Shown: one piece after another, positions 33,312-41,718 of the stretch | How the letters are laid out: each line of letters opens with the position of its first letter | How positions within the stretch are numbered: position 1 is the first letter of the stretch | From: a bacterium endosymbiont of Escarpia laminata | GTDB taxonomy: Bacteria; Pseudomonadota; Gammaproteobacteria; Chromatiales; Chromatiaceae | Assembly (NCBI GenBank): GCA_003660235.1 | Contig: QGON01000070.1 | Span: 124,001 to 188,000, forward strand | Reading direction: 5' to 3' | Length of the DNA stretch: 64,000 nt | Made by a program: the position numbers and the translations under genes | Notes under the pieces: generated by a model | Database searches by the model: none | Told to the model about the DNA's origin: nothing | The model's input: only the letters and a program-made list of their open reading frames with translations

Positions 33312-34939
33312 ATACCCAAACAACGACAGATGCCACAGAAGAGAAGCCGAGGATTCCGTGGCCATTCCACCAACGCTGGCGCATCAGCGGCTGCCTGATC
33401 GCCGAGTCACCGCTGTTCATCGGCAGTGGAAACACCAGCCACCGCGACCATTTGAAAAATGATGACGAATTGGTGGAGATCGCCGACTGCCTCCGTGGCG
33501 CGAACGACTGGCCAGCACTCCCCGCCACCAGCCTCAAGGGCGTCCTGCGGGCCTGGTTGGGCCGAGAGGAGGAGGAGCAGATCAAACGCCTGTTTGGAGA
33601 GGATTCAAAAGAAAACAACTCCGGCCGCGGCGGCGAGGTGGAGTTTCTCGACGCCCACCTCACCCTGCCACGCAACAGCGACACCCCGCTGCCGCACTGG
33701 GACCAGGACAAGCAGACCTGGGTGGAGATCATCAACTCCATCGACCGGGAACGAGGCGTGGCGGCGGAGAACCACCTGGCCCATCGCGAGACGGTGGCGG
33801 CGGGCAGCGGTTTCGAGTTGGAGATCACCGGCCAGTTCAGCCAACCTCAAAATGACATCCCCCTTCTGCTGGCCGCACTCGAAGGCTTCAATGACCCGGA
33901 AAACCCAGTGCTGCTGGGGGCCGACACCATCAGCGGCAAGGGCCGCATGCACTGGGAGCTGGCGGTTGTAGAGAGGCTGGATGCAACAAGCGTACTGGAG
34001 TGGCTGGAAGACCCGAACCGTGGCATGGCCCAGCAGGCATTCCAGCCCCTCCCCACAGAAGAGCTGGCTACACTGAAGGAGAGCGCCACAGTCTATACTG
34101 GCATGGAGGAAAAAGTATGGAATTTCCCGCTCACCCTGCATTTCAACGGCCCCTTCCTGGTCAACAACCCGTCCACCGATGAAGAGATGGATGTCCCGCA
34201 AGACCAAAAGCCAGCCCACGCCCGGCCCCGCACCAACGAAATGGGGCAGGTCATCCTCCCCGCCAAATCCCTTCGTGGTGTGTTGCGTTCCCAGGGCGAG
34301 AAGATCCTGCGCACCCTGCTGGATATGGAGGATGAGCAATGGATAAATAGTGAGTTACAGCAGTTCGTCGAACGGCGCATCGCTTGCCGCCCTGAAATCC
34401 CAACTCGCGCCTGCAACCCGCTAAAAGGCAAAGAAGAAGCCGGAGAAAAACTCTGCCTCGCCTGCCAGCTTTTTGGCGCCCCCGGCTGGCGCAGCCCCAT
34501 GGCGATAACGGATTTCACCCTAAAACCCGGCGATTATGAAAGACAAACCCAAGAGATGCTGGCGGTGGACCGCTTTACCGGCGGCGGTAAAGACAAGGCA
34601 AAATACAACGCTCAGGCGATCATCGATCCGGTACTGGAAGGCAGGGTGAAGCTGGATAAGAGACGCGCCCCTGGGTGGGGCCTGGGTCTGTTGGCCCTGC
34701 TGCTGCGTGACCTCAAGGAGGGCGAACTGCGCTTCGGCTGGGGCGCGGCGGGCAAGGGCTACGGCCATTGCACAGCCGAGATCGACAAGTGGGATGACCA
34801 TGCCCTCCGCCAAGACGCCCAGGCAGCATGGGGTGAACTGATCAAGTTGATCAAAGAGCACATCGATACTCTGAAAGAGAATCTGCCCCATACCGAAGAC
34901 GAACAGGCAACGAAACCGGAGGCCAGCGGCCATGAGTGA
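33308..34939 (+). CDS. Tandem Cas7-Cas7 (Csm3-like) RAMP backbone protein
   Basis: 543 residues with two Cas7-type units. Unit 1: SPLFIGSGNTSHRDH, LPATSLKGVLRAWLG and VLLGADTISGKGRMHWEL. Unit 2: GPFLVNNPSTDEEMD, LPAKSLRGVLRSQGEKILR, the Cys-x-x-Cys turn LCLACQLFGAPGWRSP, VDRFTGGGKDKAKYN and FGWGAAGKGYGHCTAEI. Cas7 units bind the crRNA spacer region and cut target RNA through a conserved Asp; Asp residues near 52-61 and 150-160 of the two units are candidates, which I cannot fix without alignment. Overlaps both neighbours (4 and 8 bases). Confidence 0.82.
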   Translation: MNTQTTTDATEEKPRIPWPFHQRWRISGCLIAESPLFIGSGNTSHRDHLKNDDELVEIADCLRGANDWPALPATSLKGVLRAWLGREEEEQIKRLFGEDSKENNSGRGGEVEFLDAHLTLPRNSDTPLPHWDQDKQTWVEIINSIDRERGVAAENHLAHRETVAAGSGFELEITGQFSQPQNDIPLLLAALEGFNDPENPVLLGADTISGKGRMHWELAVVERLDATSVLEWLEDPNRGMAQQAFQPLPTEELATLKESATVYTGMEEKVWNFPLTLHFNGPFLVNNPSTDEEMDVPQDQKPAHARPRTNEMGQVILPAKSLRGVLRSQGEKILRTLLDMEDEQWINSELQQFVERRIACRPEIPTRACNPLKGKEEAGEKLCLACQLFGAPGWRSPMAITDFTLKPGDYERQTQEMLAVDRFTGGGKDKAKYNAQAIIDPVLEGRVKLDKRRAPGWGLGLLALLLRDLKEGELRFGWGAAGKGYGHCTAEIDKWDDHALRQDAQAAWGELIKLIKEHIDTLKENLPHTEDEQATKPEASGHE

Positions 34940-36977
34940 TTTCCACAACCCTTACCACTTCGTACCCATGAGAGGCAAGACCGGCCAAGAGGCAGCCGGC
35001 TGGACCGACGCCAAGCCCCATAATGATCGCGCCAGCCACCCCTATTTCCCGGGAGGCCACAGCCGCTATGCCAAGGGCCACCACCATGGCCACATTACCT
35101 GCACCCTCACCACTGAGACCCCCATCTTCATCGGTGCTACCCGCTATCAAGAGGCCAGCGACGACCACCCGGCCCGAATCGCTCCCTACGAACTGGGCAG
35201 CCAACCTGCTATCCCCGCCACCAGCCTGCGCGGCATGATCTCCAGCATTGCTGAGGCAGCCAGCCATTCGGCCATGCGGGTGTTGGATGCGGCTAGGCCC
35301 ATGTCTTACCGTCTACCGACTGAGAAGGCCTATAGGTCTATTGGCATGGTGCTGGCGAGGAAAAATGGTGCCTTGGTCGTTCGTGACCTCACTGAGCAGG
35401 AGAAGACGAAACTTGCAACCACACAGAACATCATGCTTGATGACCAACACATTCAGCTAAAAAAACTTGCGCTCTCGGGAAGTGCTGCTCTTGAGAAGTT
35501 TTATTATCAGGCCGCGACCCAAAAAGAGGTTTTCTACAGCACCACTGCAGAGGGCCGAATCAGGGGGAAGTTTCGAGTCATGGATGCTAGGTCAAGGAAC
35601 TTTCCTAGTGCAGGTAAACATCGTGACTTCTTCATTGCCATTCCAGAGAGAATAGATGGAATCTACGAACTCCCTGAAGGTGTCGTCGAGCAATTTTATG
35701 TTATGGCGGATGATGCGGGTGAACGAGCTAACAAACCAAGTATGCGTGCAGAAGAGCTTATCCCGTATCACCCGTTGGGTACCAGAAGAAATGATGCGCC
35801 GCAAAAATATGGCGACAAGATACGGCTGGGAGTGGGTGATCTAGTTTACTTCTCCAAGGATGGAAATCAGATTACCGCTCTATCCTTGTCCGCCATTTGG
35901 CGCGGAAGCAGAGGAGGTCTAGGGGCCTTTATTCAAGACAAGGAGCTGTTAGCGTTTCATCAGGAGAGAAAACACCTCTCCCCCGCCGAGCGCGTCTTCG
36001 GCTTTGTAGAGGATCGACCATCAGGCCATACCAAGCGGAAGGATAAAGAGAGAGAAAAGATGGCGGCGGCCTATGCGGGCCATGTGCGTTTCTCTGCCGC
36101 CAAATGGGATGGGCGTCTGCCCCAAGGTACTGATTCAGCCTACATGGATGAGGTAACGCTGAAGATCCTCGACTCCCCCAAGCCACCCTCTCCTGCGCTC
36201 TATTTTCGTAATAAAGGCGAGCAGAGCGGCTATATCGCCAAGAGCAAGCTCGATCCAGAAAAACACGAACCCCAAGGCCGTAAGTTCTATCTACACAAGA
36301 AAAAAGACGACAAGGAACCTTGGCGGACCCATCCAAAAAATGAACAGGAACGCCTCAAGCAAAAGAGCCGCATAACCCCGTTACGGGAGAGGCTGAAATT
36401 CACCTTCGCGGTCGAATTCGACAACCTGACCAACTTTGAACTTGGCATGCTGCTTTACGCCCTCTCACCGAAGGATAGTTTCCGACACAAGATCGGTATG
36501 GGAAAACCGCTGGGGCTGGGCAGTGTGAAGATTCATATCGATAAAGTGGTAACCAGCGACCGGATGAAACGCTACAAGGAGGCGGGGCCGTTTGCCAAAC
36601 CGTCGACGGATAATGCGGAGGTGGATTGGAAGAAGATTAGGGATGAGTTCATCAAAAAGATGATGGATATCGCCCCTGATGCTATTCGGGCGTTAGCGTT
36701 GCTGGGAGATCCGGATAAGGTGACACATCCGGTGCGTTATCCACAGATCGGTAAGATTAACGATAGCCCCAAAGAGATCCCTGAAAATGAAATGGAACAG
36801 GAAAATTACCGCTGGTGGGTTGTGAATGATGGGAAAGCTAATTCCAAACAGAAGGTAAAAAGAGGGGGGGAATGGGTTCCTAAATATACATATGGACCCA
36901 TGAGGAAGCATCTTGAACCGCTGGATAAGTCTATCGAAAAGTTACCTGTCTTACCAAGAAACCCATTTGCAAAATGA
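34932..36977 (+). CDS. TIGR03986-type CRISPR RAMP protein (large Cas7-like)
   Basis: 681 residues. The N-terminus NPYHFVPMRG matches the 'NPYNFVPL' opening of the TIGR03986 RAMP family. Then come ETPIFIGATRY, IPATSLRGMISSIAEAA (94-110) and, late, the glycine loop IGMGKPLGLGSVKI. A long central insert (about 130-440) separates the RAMP strands. Members are backbone subunits of type III-D-like effectors. Codons in the insert part (35300-36000) look somewhat less GC-biased than the flanks. It overlaps the preceding RAMP gene by eight bases and nrn by four. Confidence 0.8.
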   Translation: MSDFHNPYHFVPMRGKTGQEAAGWTDAKPHNDRASHPYFPGGHSRYAKGHHHGHITCTLTTETPIFIGATRYQEASDDHPARIAPYELGSQPAIPATSLRGMISSIAEAASHSAMRVLDAARPMSYRLPTEKAYRSIGMVLARKNGALVVRDLTEQEKTKLATTQNIMLDDQHIQLKKLALSGSAALEKFYYQAATQKEVFYSTTAEGRIRGKFRVMDARSRNFPSAGKHRDFFIAIPERIDGIYELPEGVVEQFYVMADDAGERANKPSMRAEELIPYHPLGTRRNDAPQKYGDKIRLGVGDLVYFSKDGNQITALSLSAIWRGSRGGLGAFIQDKELLAFHQERKHLSPAERVFGFVEDRPSGHTKRKDKEREKMAAAYAGHVRFSAAKWDGRLPQGTDSAYMDEVTLKILDSPKPPSPALYFRNKGEQSGYIAKSKLDPEKHEPQGRKFYLHKKKDDKEPWRTHPKNEQERLKQKSRITPLRERLKFTFAVEFDNLTNFELGMLLYALSPKDSFRHKIGMGKPLGLGSVKIHIDKVVTSDRMKRYKEAGPFAKPSTDNAEVDWKKIRDEFIKKMMDIAPDAIRALALLGDPDKVTHPVRYPQIGKINDSPKEIPENEMEQENYRWWVVNDGKANSKQKVKRGGEWVPKYTYGPMRKHLEPLDKSIEKLPVLPRNPFAK

Positions 36978-37783
36978 ATACTCAAACCCACCACTACCTC
37001 CTCGGCGGCAACGACCTAGAAATGGAGGCCATCCGCCGCCTGCTGCGCCTTCGAGATGTAGCCGTTGATCATATCCATGATAAGCACCTCGGCTGGGGCG
37101 CCAGGGCATCAGACTACCGGGCAGAGATCGCCGCCCTGCCGAACAACGCCACGGCGGTGCTGATCGAGCTGGAAAACGATCTCGATCCGCTCCCCCAGCG
37201 GGCCGTGCTCCTGGATCATCACGGCGAACAGGCGGGTATCGACAAACCCACGGTGCTGGAACAGCTCTGGCGCCTGCTGGAGATGCCGCCCGACCGCTGG
37301 GGCCAAGGCGAATTCGCCGACTTCCCCCTCATCGTCGCCAACGACAGAGGCTACATCCCCGCCATGCGCCGCCTGGGGGCAACAGATGAGCAGATCGCCG
37401 ATATCCGCGCCCGTGACCGTGCCGCCCAGGGCATCACCCCGGAGCAAGAGGCCCAGGCAGAGGCCGCTCTGCAACAGCGCCGGGGACAGGCCAGCGGCAG
37501 GCTGACCCTGGTCGATCTACCCCACGCTCGCATTGCCCCGGTCACCGACCGCCTGATGCTGGGCGAGGGCTATCGCAACCTGCTGGTCATCTCCCCCGGC
37601 GAAGTCAACTTCTCAGGCGAAGGCGGCCTGGTTCGCCAACTGAACCGGAACTTTCCCGGCGGCTGGTATGGCGGCGAACTGCCCGAGCGAGGCTTTTGGG
37701 GCGTGGCTACCGAAAAGCATGCCTCCGCCGACGTAGAAGCCTTTCTGAACCAGACATTGACTCACAACCAACAACCGGCCTGA
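36974..37783 (+). CDS. NrN-like DHH-family phosphodiesterase (CRISPR-associated)
   Basis: 269 residues. LLDHHGEQAG contains the DHH motif (81-83). The N-terminal YLLGGNDLEMEAIRR, the IVANDRGYIPAMR segment (third acidic site) and a glycine-rich C-terminus NFPGGWYGGELPERGFWG resemble the nanoRNase/DHH-DHHA1 fold. In Bacteroides fragilis the type III-associated NrN splits SAM-AMP and so ends the CorA signal. Position between the effector genes and the adaptation genes, together with CorA, supports the same role. It could instead act on small oligonucleotides. Stop is five bases before the RT-Cas1 start. Confidence 0.8.
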   Translation: MNTQTHHYLLGGNDLEMEAIRRLLRLRDVAVDHIHDKHLGWGARASDYRAEIAALPNNATAVLIELENDLDPLPQRAVLLDHHGEQAGIDKPTVLEQLWRLLEMPPDRWGQGEFADFPLIVANDRGYIPAMRRLGATDEQIADIRARDRAAQGITPEQEAQAEAALQQRRGQASGRLTLVDLPHARIAPVTDRLMLGEGYRNLLVISPGEVNFSGEGGLVRQLNRNFPGGWYGGELPERGFWGVATEKHASADVEAFLNQTLTHNQQPA

Positions 37784-37788
37784 TCCCC

Positions 37789-39840
37789 ATGTCCGCCCCC
37801 AGCCTTCACGACATCCTCAGCGACGCCAACCTGCTGGCGGGCTGGGCCAGGGTGCGGGAGAATCAGGGCGCACCAGGAGTGGACGGCCAGACCATCGCGC
37901 AATTTGAACGCCGCCTCTTGGCCAACCTCGCCACCCTGCGGGACGAGGTACTCTACGACACCTATCGCCCTCTGCCGCTGCTGCGAGTGACGATCCCCAA
38001 GCGCGACGGCGGTAAGCGCCCCCTCTCGATCCCGGCAGTGCGCGACCGGGTATTGCAGAGCGCCACCGCCATCGCTCTTACACCGCTGTTCGAGGCCGAG
38101 TTCGAAGATGTCAGCTTCGCCTATCGGCGTGGCCGCTCGGTCAAGCAGGCTGCGCAGCGTGTCGAGGCGTTGCGCGACCAGGGTTACCGCTGGGTGGTGG
38201 ATGCCGACATCCACCGCTTCTTCGATGAGGTCGACCATAAACTGCTGATGGCCGAGATAGAACGTCTGATCCCGGACGAAGCGGTGCAGGGCCTCATCCA
38301 CCGCTGGTTGAAGGCACAGGTGCAGGACGGGAAGCGCCGCTACCGGCTGAAAAAAGGGGTACCGCAAGGCTCCCCCATCTCCCCCATGCTGGCCAACCTC
38401 TACCTCGACCACCTCGATGAAGCACTGCTGGACGACAACCATAAGCTGGTCCGCTATGCCGATGATTTCCTCATCCTGTGCAAGAACCGTGAAGCGGCGG
38501 AAGACGCGCTGGAACTGACAGAAGAGGTGCTGCACGCCCTGCGGCTGAAGATCAACGAGGGAAAAACCCGCATTATCGATTTCAACCAGGGATTCCGTTT
38601 TCTTGGCGTACAGTTCGTTCGCTCCCTGGCCTTCAAAACAGAGTACGCCGAACAACTGCCACCCAAGGCCATAGCATCCCCCCCGCAGCAGGTGGAGCCT
38701 GCCCCGCCGGAGCGCCCTCCGGACACCACCTTGGCCCAAGCCTTCGTTGCAGCAGAGGTCAGCCCCAATGATTTTCCCACGGAACCCGCACCAGAACCGC
38801 TCGATAAGCCTCCGGCACACCACCTTGATCCCCGCCTGCGCACCCTCTACCTGCTCAAACACGGCCAGGTGTTGGGCAAAGAGTCAGAGCGACTGGTGAT
38901 TCGTTACCGCGGCCAGGTCAAACAGGAGATACCGGCCATCAAGGTGGACCAGATCATGATCTTCGGCAATGCCCAGATCACCACCCAGGCGATGCAGTTC
39001 TGCCTGCAGGAACGCATCCCCATCTACCTGCTCTCCGCTGCCGGACGCTACCACGGCGTAGTGGACTCCTTCGACACCGACCCGGTACTGCTACAAAAGG
39101 CCCAGTTCAAAAAATCTGACGATCCCCTGTTTTGCCTGCACCTGGCGCAAAACATCCTGCACGGCAAAATCAGCAACAGCCGTACCCTGCTGCGCCGTCT
39201 GGCCCGCAAGCGCCAGGCAGCAAAACTGGAGCAGGCCGCACAGCAGCTCAAGCGCCTCCTCAGCCAACTCAAGGGTGCTGCCACCCTCGACCAGGCACGG
39301 GGTTACGAAGGCGCCGCCGCCCACATCTATTTTACCGCCATGCAGACCCTCATCGCCCCCGAGTGGCACTTTACCAGCCGCAATCGCCACCCCCCCCTCG
39401 ACCCGGTCAACGCCCTGCTCTCCTACGGCTACACCCTGCTCTTCTACAACATCTACTCCTTCATCCGGGCACGCGGCCTCAACCCCCATGTGGGCTACCT
39501 GCACCCGCTACGCGCCGGTCATCCCGCACTGGCATCCGACCTGGTGGAAGAGTTCCGCGCCCTCATTGTGGACCCGATCGTTTGGAATCTGGTCCTGAAC
39601 CACCGCCTCAGCCCCGGTCAATTCACCCTGCCGGTCACCCCCGGCCAAGGCTGCCGGATGGATAAAGCGGCCCGTACCCGCCTCATCCGTGAGATGGAAA
39701 AGAAGCTCAACACCCCCATCATCCATCCTGTCAACGGCCTCAAGCTCGACTACCGCCGCTGCATGGAACACCAGATCGACCAATTGGCCGCCGTGATACG
39801 CGGCAGCCAGCCCGACTACCTCCCCATGATCAGCAAATGA
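37789..39840 (+). CDS. cas1: Reverse transcriptase-Cas1 fusion
   Basis: 683 residues from the ATG at 37789, just after the nrn stop; an in-frame ATG at 37696 would overlap nrn by 88 bases and adds unrelated sequence. RT domain 1-285: KRDGGKRPLSIPAVRDRVLQ, VVDADIHRFFDEVDH, KKGVPQGSPISPMLANLYLD, catalytic VRYADDFLIL (YADD 223-226), GFRFLGV. A Pro-rich linker (290-345) leads to Cas1 (350-683) with catalytic Glu507 (ARGYEGAAA), His572 (YLHPLRAGHPAL) and Asp584/Glu587 (SDLVEEFR). All active-site residues of both parts are kept. No Cas6 domain is fused. Such fusions integrate spacers taken from RNA as well as DNA. It overlaps cas2a by four bases. Confidence 0.96.
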   Translation: MSAPSLHDILSDANLLAGWARVRENQGAPGVDGQTIAQFERRLLANLATLRDEVLYDTYRPLPLLRVTIPKRDGGKRPLSIPAVRDRVLQSATAIALTPLFEAEFEDVSFAYRRGRSVKQAAQRVEALRDQGYRWVVDADIHRFFDEVDHKLLMAEIERLIPDEAVQGLIHRWLKAQVQDGKRRYRLKKGVPQGSPISPMLANLYLDHLDEALLDDNHKLVRYADDFLILCKNREAAEDALELTEEVLHALRLKINEGKTRIIDFNQGFRFLGVQFVRSLAFKTEYAEQLPPKAIASPPQQVEPAPPERPPDTTLAQAFVAAEVSPNDFPTEPAPEPLDKPPAHHLDPRLRTLYLLKHGQVLGKESERLVIRYRGQVKQEIPAIKVDQIMIFGNAQITTQAMQFCLQERIPIYLLSAAGRYHGVVDSFDTDPVLLQKAQFKKSDDPLFCLHLAQNILHGKISNSRTLLRRLARKRQAAKLEQAAQQLKRLLSQLKGAATLDQARGYEGAAAHIYFTAMQTLIAPEWHFTSRNRHPPLDPVNALLSYGYTLLFYNIYSFIRARGLNPHVGYLHPLRAGHPALASDLVEEFRALIVDPIVWNLVLNHRLSPGQFTLPVTPGQGCRMDKAARTRLIREMEKKLNTPIIHPVNGLKLDYRRCMEHQIDQLAAVIRGSQPDYLPMISK

Positions 39841-40127
39841 ACCAACCCTTGCAACAGCTTTGGGTCATCGCCTACGACATTGAAGACGACGCCATCCGCC
39901 GGCGTATTCACAACCTGTTGAAGGACCATGGCCAGCGCGTGCAATACAGCGTTTTCGAATGTTGGCTCGATACATCAGAGCGGCAAAAACTGCGGACCGC
40001 CTTGCAACAAGAGGTAGACCCCGGCGACCAGATTCGCTGCTACCCCCTCTGCCAGTGGTGCAGCAAGAGTACCGAGTGGCAAGGCAAGGGCAGTGCCGCA
40101 GAAAACAGCGACTACTACCTGCCATGA
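39837..40127 (+). CDS. cas2: Cas2, first copy (Cas2A)
   Basis: 96 residues. The ferredoxin-like Cas2 fold is seen from LWVIAYDIEDDAIRRRIHNL (with the metal-binding Asp) and GQRVQYSVFECWLDTSE. The C-terminal third (QIRCYPLCQWCSKSTEW) is Cys-rich (three Cys), unlike the second copy. Together with Cas1 it forms the spacer integration complex. Its ATG overlaps the RT-Cas1 stop, and its own stop overlaps the start of the second cas2 (ATGA). Confidence 0.92.
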   Translation: MNQPLQQLWVIAYDIEDDAIRRRIHNLLKDHGQRVQYSVFECWLDTSERQKLRTALQQEVDPGDQIRCYPLCQWCSKSTEWQGKGSAAENSDYYLP

Positions 40128-40405
40128 GCCAGTTCTATATGATCTGCTTCGATGTAGCCGACCCCCGCCGCCTGCGCCGAATCGCCAACGAGCTGGAAAA
40201 CTACGGCCAACGTGTACAGCGCAGCGTCTTTGAATGCTGGCTCGATGACCCCGACCTGTTCGAGTTGAAACGCCGCGCCGCCGGCCACCTGGATATGACA
40301 GAAGACCAGATCCGCTACTATCGACTCTGCGCCAAAGACGTTGCCCGCATAATAATCGACGGCCCTGGCACCCTCACCGGAGATATCAGCTACACCATCA
40401 GCTGA
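40124..40405 (+). CDS. cas2: Cas2, second copy (Cas2B)
   Basis: 93 residues from the ATG at 40124; longer readings of this frame overlap cas2a. FYMICFDVADPRRLRRIANEL and GQRVQRSVFECWLDDPD match Cas2. The copies share the central QRVQxSVFECWLD but differ elsewhere, so they are not a recent duplication. Two different Cas2 proteins accompany RT-Cas1 in the Vibrio vulnificus YJ016 III-D system, where both belong to the adaptation module. Last gene of the operon. Confidence 0.92.
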   Translation: MSQFYMICFDVADPRRLRRIANELENYGQRVQRSVFECWLDDPDLFELKRRAAGHLDMTEDQIRYYRLCAKDVARIIIDGPGTLTGDISYTIS

Positions 40406-40677
40406 CCGATTGTGCTAGAATCTTCAGCGTGAAGTTCTTTTACAATCAGCAACCTGGACGAGCTTCCCGGCCCCGCTGCATATACCGCCGGCATACTGAC
40501 AAAGACTGGCAAATCAAAGCGTTAGCGGGGAACCGGACAAGCATGGGCAAAGCGTTGGAAAATAAGAGAAAAGAGAGCAAAACAGTGGTTACCGGCATGC
40601 GCAGGAACTCCTCTGATGGAGGCGGGCCGGAAACAAGCCTATTTTCTCTTAGGGTTAAACGGGTTACAGAGCCGGGG
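40406..40677 (+). other. Gap between cas2b and the CRISPR array
   Basis: 272 bases without a convincing gene; an 84-codon ORF here has no family likeness. It is either the leader or, if the array runs on the minus strand, the leader-distal flank. The repeat at this end carries a point difference, which favours the second reading. Confidence 0.4.
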
Positions 40678-41080
40678 GTCTGAAACCTGACCGGTTTAAT
40701 AACAGGGTTAGAACGCAGGCGATCCCCTGCATGCCGGGGCATGTAGAGTCTGAAACCTGACCGGTTTAATAACGGGGTTAGAACTGTAGTCTTACGTTTT
40801 TTCCCCGGTGGCTGTGGTTGGTCTGAAACCTGACCGGTTTAATAACGGGGTTAGAACCAAAACTTAAACGTGCGCTTACACACTTCTTCGGCCACGTCGT
40901 AGGTCAAACCATCTGGGTCTGAAACCTGACCGGTTTAATAACGGGGTTAGAACAAAAACAGATCTTACTGCCCCCCTCAAAAGACTTGTCTGAAACCTGA
41001 CCGGTTTAATAACGGGGTTAGAACATTTCGTTTTCAATACCGATGGTGGGGATGGCGGGTCTGAAACCTGACCGGTTTAA
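40678..41080. CRISPR. CRISPR array, five full repeats and one truncated repeat
   Basis: 37-bp repeats starting GTCTGAAACCTGACCGG and ending GGGGTTAGAAC occur at 40678, 40748, 40821, 40917 and 40988. A sixth at 41059 breaks off after 22 bases (41080). Repeats 2 to 5 are identical; repeat 1 has A for G in the AACGGGG part. Spacers are 33, 36, 59, 34 and 34 bases. AAACC/GGTTT can form the Cas6 hairpin. Read on the minus strand the hairpin lies close to the repeat end (a handle near TTTCAGAC); read on the plus strand it leaves a longer tail. I cannot fix the transcription strand. Confidence 0.97.
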
Positions 41081-41690
41081 GGGCCGCGGAAAAAAATAAC
41101 TATCCGGAATTAGCTACTTATTCATGACGATGGTTGTTAAAATTCACCCCATGATCAACCCACGGAAAAATCAAATGTAGAGGTAGTCTCTTTATGGAAA
41201 AATACTGCATCGCTGCTCAAGGGTAGTGATCGGCGTCAATTCATGGGGAGTGTAGTCAACCTGATAGGCCGTGGCGGCCAATGTTTTGCTGAAGAGATTC
41301 TGGGATGGAATCGTGTCACTGTTCGCAAAGGGCAAACTGAGCTTCGAAGCGGAACAACCTTTGAAAATCGTTTCAGCGCACGGGGTAGGCGGCGAATCGA
41401 AGAATGTCTACCTCATCTGCTCGATGATATACGCTCGATAGTGGAGCCGTCGGGGCAAACTGATCCAACTTTCCGCAGCACCCGTATCTATTCACCACTC
41501 AGCGCCGATGAAGTGCGTCTACGGCTGATCGCACAGCGAGGTTATTCAGATACCGAACTGCCGTGTACACGTACTCTGCGAAACAAACTCAACGACCTCG
41601 GTTACCAGCTGCGCAAGGTCAGAAAGTGTCTTCCGTTAAAGAAAATCCCCGAAACAGATGCGATCTTCAAAGAGGTTCATCAAGTCAACC
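41081..41690 (+). mobile_element. Remnant of an ISAzo13-like element
   Basis: The CRISPR repeat ends abruptly at 41080 and the next base begins GGGCCGCGGAAAAAAATAAC, which I take as the element's left end. About 610 bp remain before the IS66 element starts at 41691. The right end is not in the window, so the element was cut and its distal part lost. Confidence 0.65.
41141..41690 (+). pseudogene. ISAzo13-type transposase, N-terminal fragment
   Basis: The frame is open from 41141; without the IS66 sequence it encodes about 180 residues, of which GSDRRQFMGSVVNLIGRGGQ, NRVTVRKGQTELRSG and the helix-turn-helix-like CTRTLRNKLNDLGYQLRKV resemble ISAzo13 family transposases (DDE type, PF07592). It stops being transposase-like at VHQVNR, where IS66 begins. 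The DDE catalytic domain is missing, so it cannot be active. No ATG precedes the conserved part in frame except the internal one at 41243. Confidence 0.7.
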
Positions 41691-41718
41691 GTAAGCGGTT
41701 AATAAACAACAGGCTTGC

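Noticed and set aside
27439-37783. Ordinary III-B (Cmr) operon
   Set aside because: There is no Cmr5-like small subunit, and the fused RAMP genes with a Csx10-like half and a TIGR03986 protein fit III-D better. Subtype remains a judgement without profile searches.
40640-40677. Possible degenerate CRISPR repeat (GGTTAAACGGGTTA) before the first repeat
   Set aside because: The likeness needs several gaps and covers only the repeat's second half, so I did not count it as a repeat.
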